Shown here: piece after piece, positions 17,897-26,095 of the stretch | Position numbering within the stretch: the stretch's first letter is position 1 | Layout: each line of letters begins with the position of its first letter | NCBI GenBank assembly: GCA_015478945.1 | Contig: JABUQX010022244.1 | Coordinates: 1 to 26,095 of the forward strand | DNA: 26,095 bases | Reading direction: 5' to 3' | Source of the DNA: Trachelipus rathkii | Taxonomy: Eukaryota; Arthropoda; Malacostraca; Isopoda; Trachelipodidae | Position numbers and translations under genes: made by a program | Notes under the pieces: model-generated | What the model saw: the letters and a program-made list of their open reading frames with translations, nothing else | What the model was told of the DNA's origin: nothing | The model's database searches: none

Positions 17897-18158
17897 TTTA
17901 GTATTTTGTATCATGCAGGCAACTCGGAGTACATTGATATTTTGGACGATTATGAAGTAGAGGGGTTTTCAAACATGTCACTCCATCTTGCTCGGGAAAC
18001 TAACCTAAGAAGGTTTTTCTAACAATTTCCGCTATTTTCAGTGGAGTTGATAATTCCAATCAATAGTCAAAGCCCTGGTGATTTAGGAGAGTGGGAAGGA
18101 CTTGGATGGCACATGGAACGTAGTAGGTTGTTGTCAATTAGATATAAAATTGGTAAGT
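17897..18158 (+). pseudogene. Unidentified coding-like patch with one in-frame stop
   Basis: One frame reads NSEYIDILDDYEVEGFSNMS from 17921 to about 18016, meets a TAA at 18020-18022, then continues in the same frame through VELIIPINSQSPGDLGEWEG and GLGWHMERSRLLSIRYKIG to a TGA at 18156-18158. Splice-like signals flank both halves ('ttgtatcatgcag' before 17919, 'gctattttcag' at 18041, and 'ttg|gtaagtgag' at 18151), but a 30-base intron around the TAA is too short and out of phase. It is either a pseudogene, a sequence error, or chance. It lies in the same frame as an open stretch at 17522-17770. No family is recognised. Confidence 0.3.
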
Positions 18159-19318
18159 GAGTATACGTTTCTGCTATGGGATGTCGGCGATTCATAATTG
18201 TAATTCTGTAAGAAGAGCAATTTTGAGTGTCCGAGGAGGTTGTGTGTCTAAGGAATGCTTTGCAATTTTTTTTCTGAAAAAGTAAGAGCTCTGTCAAGTT
18301 TAGTTGTTATAGTAGTATGAGTCTATAGAAGGTATAGGGTAAGGTGAAAGATATATATATATATATGAGGAAGTATATAATATATATTGGTAGTATCAGT
18401 AATAGGTAGGTGTTTGATGATGTATGTATATATATATTAGTAATATGATAAAATATATGATACCTTATCTATACAATAAGTATATGATAAGGGAATATAG
18501 TATAAGATCAAGTCAGTGAATATACGGAAGCTAGATCGAGAATGATACAAAGAGAGATTGGTAGTTTAAAATGATGGATGCTCTTTGGATGGATGGGGAT
18601 GGTTAAATGAATACATTATGAATGAATGGTTGCATTACACGGATAGAGTGATTGCATGATGATATGCTAAAGGATAGATGCATTGCTGAAGCATTGGAAA
18701 TAGATTGTGTGGGCTTACAGCATTTCAGAAAGTCATGCAAAAGACTAAACATCACTCCAATATAAAGACCAAAAGAGAAATTCTAGAAAGCTAGTCTTGG
18801 GCTTGCTCTATCGCTGATCAATTTTTACTTATTCAAACATCTTTTTTATTTTTGTTTAAATTTGTAATCATTATCATTATTTTAAAAATTAAACTTTTTG
18901 GCACAACAAATTATTCCTCCATTATAATTATGAATGTGTAAGTATTATATGAGCTTGTATGAGATTAACTATCACAGTATAGTATCTTCAAAAGCTTCTC
19001 TGTATGTTGCTGTTCGATAACTGACATGATGGACACAACTAACATGGTATTTTTTTGAAATCAGCACACACAAATTATTTAATATATATATGTGTGTATA
19101 AATAAAACTCATCATAATTTTTGCTGAAAAATGCAAATTTTTCATATTTGAAAACCACCAAAAATATCTTACTACAAACAAATTTATAAAAAGTACTCTT
19201 AACGAAATTAGTACTAAAATAATTTAATTAACAAATAAATAAAAGGGCTGTGTACTGTACAAACTTTGTTAAAAATTTTCTATTTTGAAACTTAAAGCTA
19301 AAATTATTTACTTTCGAG
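18159..19318. other. Unassigned AT-rich sequence with degenerate TA segment
   Basis: Positions 18349-18500 are a degenerate TA/TG-rich stretch. From 18560 to 18690 there is a loose GGATG/GAATG-rich patch ('ggatggatggggatgg', 'gaatgaatgg'). The rest holds no coding signal or repeat match that I can see. Confidence 0.4.
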
Positions 19319-19616
19319 AGTATATATATATATATATATATAATATATATATATATAATTTAGGTTTTTGAAGTATGTTTTGCTAAATGAACCAGCAACT
19401 CCTGGAGTCTGCATCATTGGTCCAGGAAGAGGACTGCAAAGCTTATTCCACTTACATATATTCCCCTTTATTTTCTTCATACTAACCAGTTATTATCATT
19501 GATAGGGGCTCGAAACAAGATAAAATCTATATCACTCCACTTTCTTAACGTTAAAGATTTTGCAAAAGCTATGAAAACGACCGAGACTGATACTTTCAAT
19601 CTCGTATGTGGAAAGC
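19319..19616. other. Short (TA)n then unassigned sequence
   Basis: TA repeats cover 19319-19358. The following 250 bases include a frame at 19499-19616 that reads KIKSISLHFLNVKDFAKAMK before running into the next TA array. It is open but short and unrecognised. Confidence 0.3.
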
Positions 19617-19627
19617 TATGTTATATA

Positions 19628-19716
<89 letters not shown>

Positions 19717-19953
19717 TAATGATTATATATATTATATATAATTTATATGTATATAGAAAAAATATTTTGTATGTGGCTTTGTGTGTGTGTGTTTAGAATT
19801 TGAAAGTTAACAGAGCTCTAATTCACACTCAAGCTCTTGAAATATTAAATATAATATATATATTTATATATAATATTTATATTATATATACTATCTATAT
19901 ATATATATTATATAATATAATATATAATATATATTTGATATATATTATATATA

Positions 19954-19984
<31 letters not shown>

Positions 19985-20035
19985 TTTATATATACAGTAT
20001 TATATATAAGTATATATTATATATAATATATATAT

Positions 20036-20123
<88 letters not shown>

Positions 20124-20154
20124 TATATATAGAGATATTATTTTTTTTATATAT

Positions 20155-20200
<46 letters not shown>

Positions 20201-20269
20201 AATACTGTATATATATATTATATATATATGTATATATTTATATATATATAATATATATATATATATTCC

Positions 20270-20300
<31 letters not shown>

Positions 20301-20302
20301 TA

Positions 20303-20337
<35 letters not shown>
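19617..20337. repeat. Longest (TA)n array, two pure cores
   Basis: About 720 bases include uninterrupted (AT)n tracts of about 80 bases near 19630-19709 and again near 20037-20114. They are separated by a 60-base ordinary island at 19765-19840 with a (GT)n start. All long frames here (Ile-Tyr repeats) are translated microsatellite. Confidence 0.95.
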
Positions 20338-20340
<3 letters not shown>

Positions 20341-20781
20341 CCGAGATGATCTTATTTGTTAACAGATAATTAATTTAATCACCCAGACTCATACTAACAT
20401 TAATAGGTTGAAAAAAAAAAAGGGTATTTCTTTTTATTCTTTATTAACATCTCTCTTTATTCTGGTTACAGATATAATATAATTTATTTTTAGCAAAATC
20501 AATAACAATGTTTATTTAACAATTTACAAATAATATTTGTTATTTGATTCCATTAATTAGAAGAAATTTTCGAAACGGTTTGCAGTTTTCAGAGCGGGAA
20601 GCTATTATTTCATTACTCTACTAATACTTATTCACCGTTTTTTTGTTTGTATTTTTATTTATATTATTTCGGATCAATTTATTTCTTTACTAAGAAACCT
20701 TACAAAAGATCATTTTGATTGGGACATTAACTACGATAACATTCACCTTAATAGAATATATTTTTATATCAAATAGGCAGC
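20338..20781. other. Unassigned AT-rich sequence
   Basis: No reading frame, repeat match or motif was identified. Confidence 0.3.
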
Positions 20782-20886
20782 CTAAGGGCAATGATCCTTA
20801 GTGCTCCATCTCAGCTAGAATATCTTGGCTGAACTCACGATTTTTTTTCAGACTTGAGTCAAGAAAACCCAGGTGGTAGATGGAGC
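20782..20886. other. Compact foldable sequence (nested inverted repeats)
   Basis: A small hairpin CTAAGG/CCTTAG (20782-20787 with 20796-20801) is followed by a 9-base inverted repeat GCTCCATCT/AGATGGAGC (20803-20811 with 20878-20886). Nested inside are CAGC/GCTG (20812-20815 with 20828-20831) and ACTCA/TGAGT (20833-20837 with 20855-20859). The layout is cloverleaf-like and 84 bases long. It lacks a T arm and a GTTCRANNC B box, so it is not a standard tRNA. It may be tRNA-derived, another structured RNA, or a small inverted-repeat element. Confidence 0.3.
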
Positions 20887-21384
20887 TAGATTCTGATTGG
20901 TTAGTATAATTTTAAATTATAGAAAAAGTAAAAAGTCACGTACATGATCTAATAATATGTATGAAAATTTAGTTTACATAATACACAAAACCTTGTTAGA
21001 GGCAATTGAGTACAAGCTTTAGCGATGTGTACCATAATTATGCACATATTGTGTATTGGTTATACATTATGAATATTTTCTTTACATATCTGAATTTTAT
21101 TAGGACCGAGGTTCAATTGATTGACCTTGGTACACTTTGGTGATCTTGAAGAAAGCCAAAACACCAAGCCTTCTTCCACAAATTTTAATTGTTTATTATT
21201 TATTTTTTTAATATAGAGGAGAGAGTAATATTTATTTATTACTCCTTTTTCTTTAAATTAAGGTTTATACCAAAATTTAATTTTACTGTTTTTTAAAAAA
21301 ATTGGTTAGATTGTTCCGTAGAGTTTATTCCTGTTTAAAAACAATTCTTTCAATTTTTTTCTGTTTAGTTGCTTTAGATCTAAA
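20887..21384. other. Unassigned AT-rich sequence with a short palindrome
   Basis: Positions 21106-21130 pair CCGAGGT with ACCTTGG around a TCAA/TTGA core, an imperfect palindrome. Nothing else is recognised. Confidence 0.3.
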
Positions 21385-21520
21385 TTAGAGTTGGCCGACG
21401 CACCGGGTGCGGTGCGGTGCGTGGTGCGCTCATTTTGGGGTGAGGTGCGGCGCAGTGCGGTACGGAGCACGAGAATATTTAACGGTGCGGTGCGGTGCGG
21501 TGCGGTGCGGTGTGGTGCCT
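21385..21520 (+). mobile_element. GGTGC-pentamer element
   Basis: It begins TTAGAGTTGGCC at 21385 and continues with tandem GGTGC pentamers. The purest are 21484-21512 (about six units). The first 12 bases differ by one from the start of the GC-rich element at 10718. It ends at the point where the Penelope-like relic begins, so it either inserted into that relic or marks its truncation. Confidence 0.45.
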
Positions 21521-22275
21521 TGGATGTGATGGTCTCTCGTATTGATGCTGGTCGTCAGTTTATAGAAAGCCATTCACTACACTGTTGGATACAAAAAAAA
21601 AAAATTAGTTTTCCCACCTCTATTATAAACTCTCTACGATTGTTTCTCGTGTCCATAGAGCATACAAGATCTATTCTGTCTGGCTTGCCTTTCACGAGGG
21701 ATTCTTTTACTCATGTGTTTTTTTACGTTCAATCTTTAACCTTCTTCCCTTCTGGATAAGGTGATTAACCGTTTTCTGCTTAATCTTTTCCAATCAAAAT
21801 CGTCGATTCCCATGGTCCCTAAAATGGAAATTTATTCCTTACTTTGGTGCCCTTTCCTCTACTCTCAATGCTGAACTCCGGAAGATTTTTTCTCATTTTT
21901 TCCAACAATGTGACATCCGACTTGTAACTCTTAATTCTTGCACAGTTGGTTCCTTTCTCAAATTTAAGGATTCATTGCCCTTACTACACAGGTCTTCTTT
22001 TGTGTATATTTTCAAGTGTGCCGACTGTAACGTCAGCTACATTGGCCAAACTGACCTTCAACTTCATCTTAGGGGCAGTAAACATCTGGGAGTTTCTTTC
22101 AGAAAGAGTAAACCCCTTGTCAATCCTAAGCATTCTTTAGTGCGTGATCATGCATATTATAGTGGTCATGCCACCTCTCTTCTTCATTTTCATATTCTGC
22201 GATCGGCACTTCTAAGCTTGATAGGAAAATCCTTGAATCTTTGGACATAAAAAATATGTCTCCTTCCCTAAATGT
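21521..22275 (+). pseudogene. Penelope-like element relic: RT thumb and GIY-YIG domain
   Basis: With a few frameshifts the plus strand reads LDVMVSRIDAG at 21521 (the 'FLD' block after the RT catalytic box) and FPTSIINSL near 21610-21636. It continues with a thumb region, ELRKIFSHFFQQCDIRLVTL near 21873-21930, and then a GIY-YIG endonuclease. That domain begins VYIFKCADCNVSYIGQTDLQ, with the CxxC cysteine pair at 22017-22028 and YIG at 22038-22046. It continues HLGVSFRKSKPLVNPKHSLV and ends in another frame as DRKILESLDIKNMSPSLN near 22215-22268, the usual C-terminal block. The CxxC and following His residues are typical of endonuclease-bearing Penelope-like elements. The RT catalytic part is absent; it is cut at the pentamer element. 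Not functional. Confidence 0.75.
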
Positions 22276-22313
22276 TTAATGTTCCTTCTGCTCCTCTCCA
22301 CATCTTGTGACGT

Positions 22314-22397
22314 CTTATTTTCTTTATTTTCATTTTCATTTTCATTTATATTTTCATACTGATTTTCATATTTTCATGTTTTTATTTTCATTTGTGT
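22314..22397 (+). repeat. (TTTTCA)n degenerate array
   Basis: Tandem TTTTCA hexamers, purest at about 22326-22345, lie about 40 bases past the last coding trace of the Penelope-like relic. Confidence 0.7.
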
Positions 22398-22407
22398 TTA
22401 TTTTTAT

Positions 22408-22490
22408 TAGGGATGTACCGATAGTATCGGTATCGGTATCGGTATCGGTAGTATCGGCCATTTTTGATGGTATCGGTATCGGGTATCGGT
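22408..22490 (+). mobile_element. Possible hAT terminus with GGTATC hexamers
   Basis: 'ttagggatgtaccgatagta' is followed by tandem GGTATC hexamers (22426-22448 the purest). A start TAGGGATG(T/C)(A/C)CCGAT is the usual look of many hAT family termini. No matching inverted end (CGGTACATCCCTA-like) was found in the window, so only one terminus or a fragment is present. Confidence 0.45.
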
Positions 22491-22950
22491 TATCGGTTAT
22501 AAATTTTAATATTTCACACAGATAATGTTGTAAAACGGATGAAAACTTTTAGATTCAATAATAAATCTAGTTCGATATAGATAGCTAGTACTAAGTTATT
22601 TATTTTTTTTCTCGATTTCCTTTTTAACTTAGATTTTTAGCGTTTGTCCAACTTGGTCTTTAGCGCAAAATTTACCTATTTGGACAGCCATTTATAATCT
22701 TTATACGATTAAAATAATACTTTTTAGTTTGATCAATAGTATTTTTTTTTTTTGTACGTAACATTTTCGTGAGAGCGTGTGAGTGCGTGGGTGTGTTTTT
22801 AAAACTTTCTGGATTAAATTCCATATTTTAGACTACTTCGTGACAAATGGATTATGATCGTTTTAAAATTTAAAATGTGAAATATAGGATCAGTGGTGCG
22901 TGGGAGGTTGAAAAACCTCTCTATTTTGGATTTTTTTTGTTTAATTGCGG
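22491..22950. other. Unassigned AT-rich sequence
   Basis: No reading frame or motif was seen. It could be the interior of the element starting at 22408. Confidence 0.3.
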
Positions 22951-22992
22951 TGTGCGTGTGCGTGTGCGTGTGCGTGTGCGTGTGCGTGTGCG
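22951..22992 (+). repeat. (TGTGCG)7 hexamer microsatellite
   Basis: Seven perfect tandem TGTGCG units. The His-Thr repeat frame on the opposite strand is translated microsatellite. Confidence 0.95.
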
Positions 22993-23029
22993 ATAGCAGA
23001 TTTGCACGGCGTGGCTTTCTTTTGACTTT

Positions 23030-25936
23030 ACCGACATCAAAAGCTTGCACCTAACTCTACATCCGTGGAATACACCTCTCTAACTCTAACCCTAATTTTA
23101 TCGCTTTGTCTGAGACCCAGAGGCTAAGAATTCATCCTCTAAAAAACTAAATATATCCCAACTATAACTTATTTTATAATTTCCGGTTGAAGGGTGGAGT
23201 ATGTGCCTTGGTAAATATAAACATTCCTATAACACGTCCCGAGAATCTCGAATATCTCCTAACTTCAATGTTCTGGGGCTTAAAATCTCTTCTTCCTTCT
23301 ACTACAATATTCTTTTGCTTCTGCTACTGTTTCCTCTCTAACCAAGAACAGATTTCATGCCTTTTTTGATTACCTTACTACTTCTCCCCGAAACTGCTTA
23401 TATCTTCTCATCCAAATACTGAGGTCCTCTAATTTAAGGGATTTCAATGTACCAAACTGAATTGTTGGTTCCTCTCGTACTGATTTAGTTGGGAGAAAGC
23501 CGAATCATTCAGCATCTCAACGATCTGGAGCAACTGATTACCTACACACATTCCGGATCGTCCCTAACCGATTCTTGAACACACTTGACCTATGTTTCAC
23601 CACTGTCCTTCTCTCTATAAATAAACAATCACTTTCGCTCCTATCGTAAATCTGACCACAACCTTAATATCTCTTATTAATTTTAATACTTTTCTCTCCA
23701 ACATCTCCAACCTGCCTTTGCGATTTTTCTGGCACTTTGATCGGGCCCCGATTGGGGGGCATTGCGTTGCTTCTGACGCTAACTATAATTGAAGTGACTG
23801 CTTTGACTCTTAGACGCTTCAGATCTGCCCATAAGTGGGATTGTAATTGTTAATGGGGATGAGCAGGTTTCATTCTCCTTCTTGGACTAAATCTTTTTTC
23901 TCCTCAAATCCATGGTTCGATCGGGGTGCTTGGTTCCCGTGTCCTTCAGGCTAAGAACAAATACTTAATCGGGTGTGGGAAAAATTCTTGTTCTGCTATC
24001 ACTCTTGCCAATTTTCATTCAGCTAGAAATCGTTGCAGGGATACTCTTTCATGCGTTGCAGGACTTTCATTAAACGAAAATGTGCTGACCTCAACAATGG
24101 TTCTTCCTACTGAAAAATCTCTCTGGCCTCTTGCCAAAACTATCTCTAACAACTTCTGTAAATCATCCTTCTCTCCTCTTATTCGCTCTGATGATTCTGT
24201 GTTAATTACTCCAACTGAAAAGGCCAATCATACTCTTTGGCCTCCTATTTTCCTCTTATTCAACCCTGGACGGATTCTGGCATTTCTCTTCCTCCTCTTC
24301 TCCTCTCAGGTGTCCTTGCCTTTACCTGTCATTTCATTGGATTGGGTGCGGGCTCCTGAAATCTTGAACGTTAGGAAGGCGGGGTGGCCCGGTGGCATTC
24401 CTCTCCCGAGTTTTGAGGAAGTGTGCTTTCGTGCTGACCCACCCCTCGTTCAACTATATTTCTCTATTCCTCAATACTAGCACTTTCCCTCAGTGGTGGA
24501 AGCGCGCATAGTCCAGACTATTACGAAAAAAAGATGCTGTTCTGATCCTTTAACTATCGCCTATAGCTCTCACTTGTATTCTTTCTAAGATCTTGAAACC
24601 CCTTCTAACTCTCAACTTTCTTAGATCATCGGGAATCTCTTTCCCTTCTTTTTCTTTCTGATTACCAGTACGGCTTTCGGTGCTCGCGATCTACTGGCGA
24701 TATACCTTTCCTATTTTAACCGATTTATGGTTTCTCGCTCTTAGGAACTACGGGAAGACTTGCTTGGTGGCACTTGACATATCCAAGCATTTGCCGGGTA
24801 TGGCACGCGTCACTGCTCTCCACGCTCCCCCTCCTTTGGTTTCCTTCTTCTCTTTGCTTACTTATGTCTAGCTTTCTCACAAATCGCTCAATATCGGCTG
24901 TTGTGGATGGGGCGACTTCTTTTTTCTGTCAAAAGTGGTGTTTCCTCAGGGTTCTGTTTATCTCCTACTTTATTCTCGCTTTTTCATTAATGATCTTTCC
25001 ACCTGCACATCTAACTCTATCCCTCATATGTCGACTGATTGACCTTCATGTCTTCAAACCATATCAATTTGCTCCCTCTTACTTCTAGAATTGCCTCTCG
25101 TCTTAATCTTTCCGATTCTATCTGATCTGGATAGAATTTCAGGTTTGGGTCGTCTCAAGCTTGGTGAAATTTAATTCTTTAAAAACCCAACTACTACAAA
25201 TCTCTTCTCTCTAAGCACTTACTTTTCTTCTCCTTTCGACGGTTTCCTCTGTCTCTCCTGTTGACAATATAAACATCCTTGGCTTAACATAAACATAAAA
25301 ATGTTTTGAAAACCTCAAATCAAAGTGGTTGCTATGGGCGGGCCTCAAAGAACCTGGAAGTTCCTGTTTAGAGTGCGAGACTTTTTTCCTCTTTCAGTTC
25401 TCCACCTATACAAGGGTCTCATCCGCCCTTGTATGGAGTCTGGCTCTCATATCTGTGGGGGGCGGGGCTTTGGTTTCAATTTGCTTTTTGGTAGTTTGTG
25501 AAAGGCCAAAAGACTTATAAAACTGTCCTGTACTTCTAGTTCACTTTGACCTTTATATTTGCGGGGCGCGATGTTGGTCGCTTTTATCCCCTTTTCCTAT
25601 AGGTACTGGTAGTGGCAAGTGCTCGAGGAACTATCCACTCCACCACACTTACGACGCCCTCGTAGCACAAGGAGTGCTGTGTCGGCAACATGAGTTTTGT
25701 GTTGTGTTGATGTTAGTAAAGACTGGTTCACTGCGGTGCTTCTTTCTTTCCTGGCCACCTCTGTTCTGTGGAATTCTCTTCTATCATCTGTGTTCCTACT
25801 CAATTTAATCTTCCCCACTTTAAAGCCCGCCTGAGTCTTGCTTATTTTGCGTAATTTGCGTTAGATGGAATTTTTTGAGGCGTTCAACACCCGCTCCTTG
25901 AAATGAGCTCTGCCCGTGAGTGGTGGTGCAACTGTA
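23030..25936 (+). pseudogene. Jockey-like LINE, copy B (longest copy, broken)
   Basis: Plus strand, nearly 2.9 kb, with endonuclease, RT and C-terminal region in order and frames broken. Endonuclease motifs: NPNFIALSETQ with the active-site Glu at 23112-23114; LRDFNV at 23434-23451; SDHN at 23651-23662. RT region: RNRCRDTL and ISNNFCKSSFSPLIRSD within the longest frame (23926-24480), matching copy A at 8435-8662; LVALDISK with the motif-A Asp at 24776-24778; VVDGATSF near 24900-24923. The YADD box is altered to Tyr-Val-Asp-stop (25027-25038). The C-terminal 350 bases match copy A closely. The 3' end is GCAACTGTAAAT at about 25925-25936, then (TA)n. The 5' limit is uncertain; the ALSETQ motif normally lies some 40 residues into the endonuclease, so little is missing. 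Resembles Jockey-type elements of arthropods from motif style. Confidence 0.8.
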
Positions 25937-25948
25937 AATATATATATA

Positions 25949-26039
<91 letters not shown>

Positions 26040-26048
26040 TATATAATA
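25937..26048. repeat. (TA)n array at LINE copy B 3' end
   Basis: A TA array with a pure core near 25996-26030 starts immediately after the LINE's TGTAAAT end. The last 47 bases of the window are ordinary sequence without a feature. Confidence 0.9.
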
Positions 26049-26095
26049 GGTCCCTTAGGACTATACGGGAACGAAAACAAATAGTATATGAATGT

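Noticed and set aside
19499..20009. Ile-Tyr repeat frames
   Set aside because: They are translations of the (TA)n array.
20803..20886. Call as a functional tRNA gene
   Set aside because: There is no T arm with GTTCRANNC and the anticodon loop would be 17 bases.
22814..23050. Frame with a His-Thr repeat on the minus strand
   Set aside because: It is the opposite strand of the (TGTGCG)7 microsatellite.
1..26095. CRISPR array, operon or phage-like system
   Set aside because: No spaced direct repeats of the right kind, no prokaryotic gene layout and no ribosome binding sites; the content is eukaryotic retroelements and microsatellites.

Overview
The window reads as non-coding, repeat-dominated DNA from an animal genome. 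It is AT-rich, with very long (TA)n arrays and no long intact reading frame. It contains broken copies of several retroelement types typical of metazoa: APE-type LINEs, a second LINE type, and Penelope-like elements with a GIY-YIG domain. The best-preserved LINE family resembles Jockey-type elements that I associate with arthropods, especially crustaceans. 'Arthropod, possibly crustacean' is therefore an inference from element type only. Nothing looks bacterial or viral.

Layout. 1-1440: repeats, with two copies of one AT-rich repeat, an LTR-promoter-like block, a (TA)n array and a dimeric poly(A)-tailed repeat. 1485-3376: a block bounded by CAGGCTGC and GCAGCCTG, carrying GGAGTC hexamers at both ends, with a minus-strand Penelope-like RT relic and a (TTA)n array inside. 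3571-4347: a GC-rich island, another dimeric poly(A) repeat, and a second promoter-like block with a TATA box. 4348-6280: mostly unassigned AT-rich DNA with two weak coding patches. 6284-6449: a striking polypurine tract. 6677-9440: LINE copy A (minus strand). 9447-11113: (TA)n arrays containing a dimeric poly(A) repeat and a GC-rich pentamer element. 11645-14060: LINE copy C (plus). 14071-14770: (TA)n. 14790-16060: a second LINE type (minus). 16310-16650: a possible Tc1/mariner transposase scrap. 17336-18158: two unidentified coding-like patches. 19617-20337: the longest (TA)n array. 20782-20886: a compact foldable sequence. 21385-22275: a pentamer element abutting a second Penelope-like relic (plus, GIY-YIG). 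22408-22490: a possible hAT-type terminus with GGTATC hexamers. 23030-25936: LINE copy B (plus). 25937-26048: (TA)n.

No gene network can be described, because everything recognisable is a decayed mobile element. The main biological content is comparative. Three copies of one LINE family sit in one window, and their 3' ends run into (TA)n arrays. Their RT catalytic boxes are in three different states of decay. Several unrelated element types carry short GG-containing tandem repeats at their ends. A few open patches with splice-like borders could be exons of a host gene, but none could be named.
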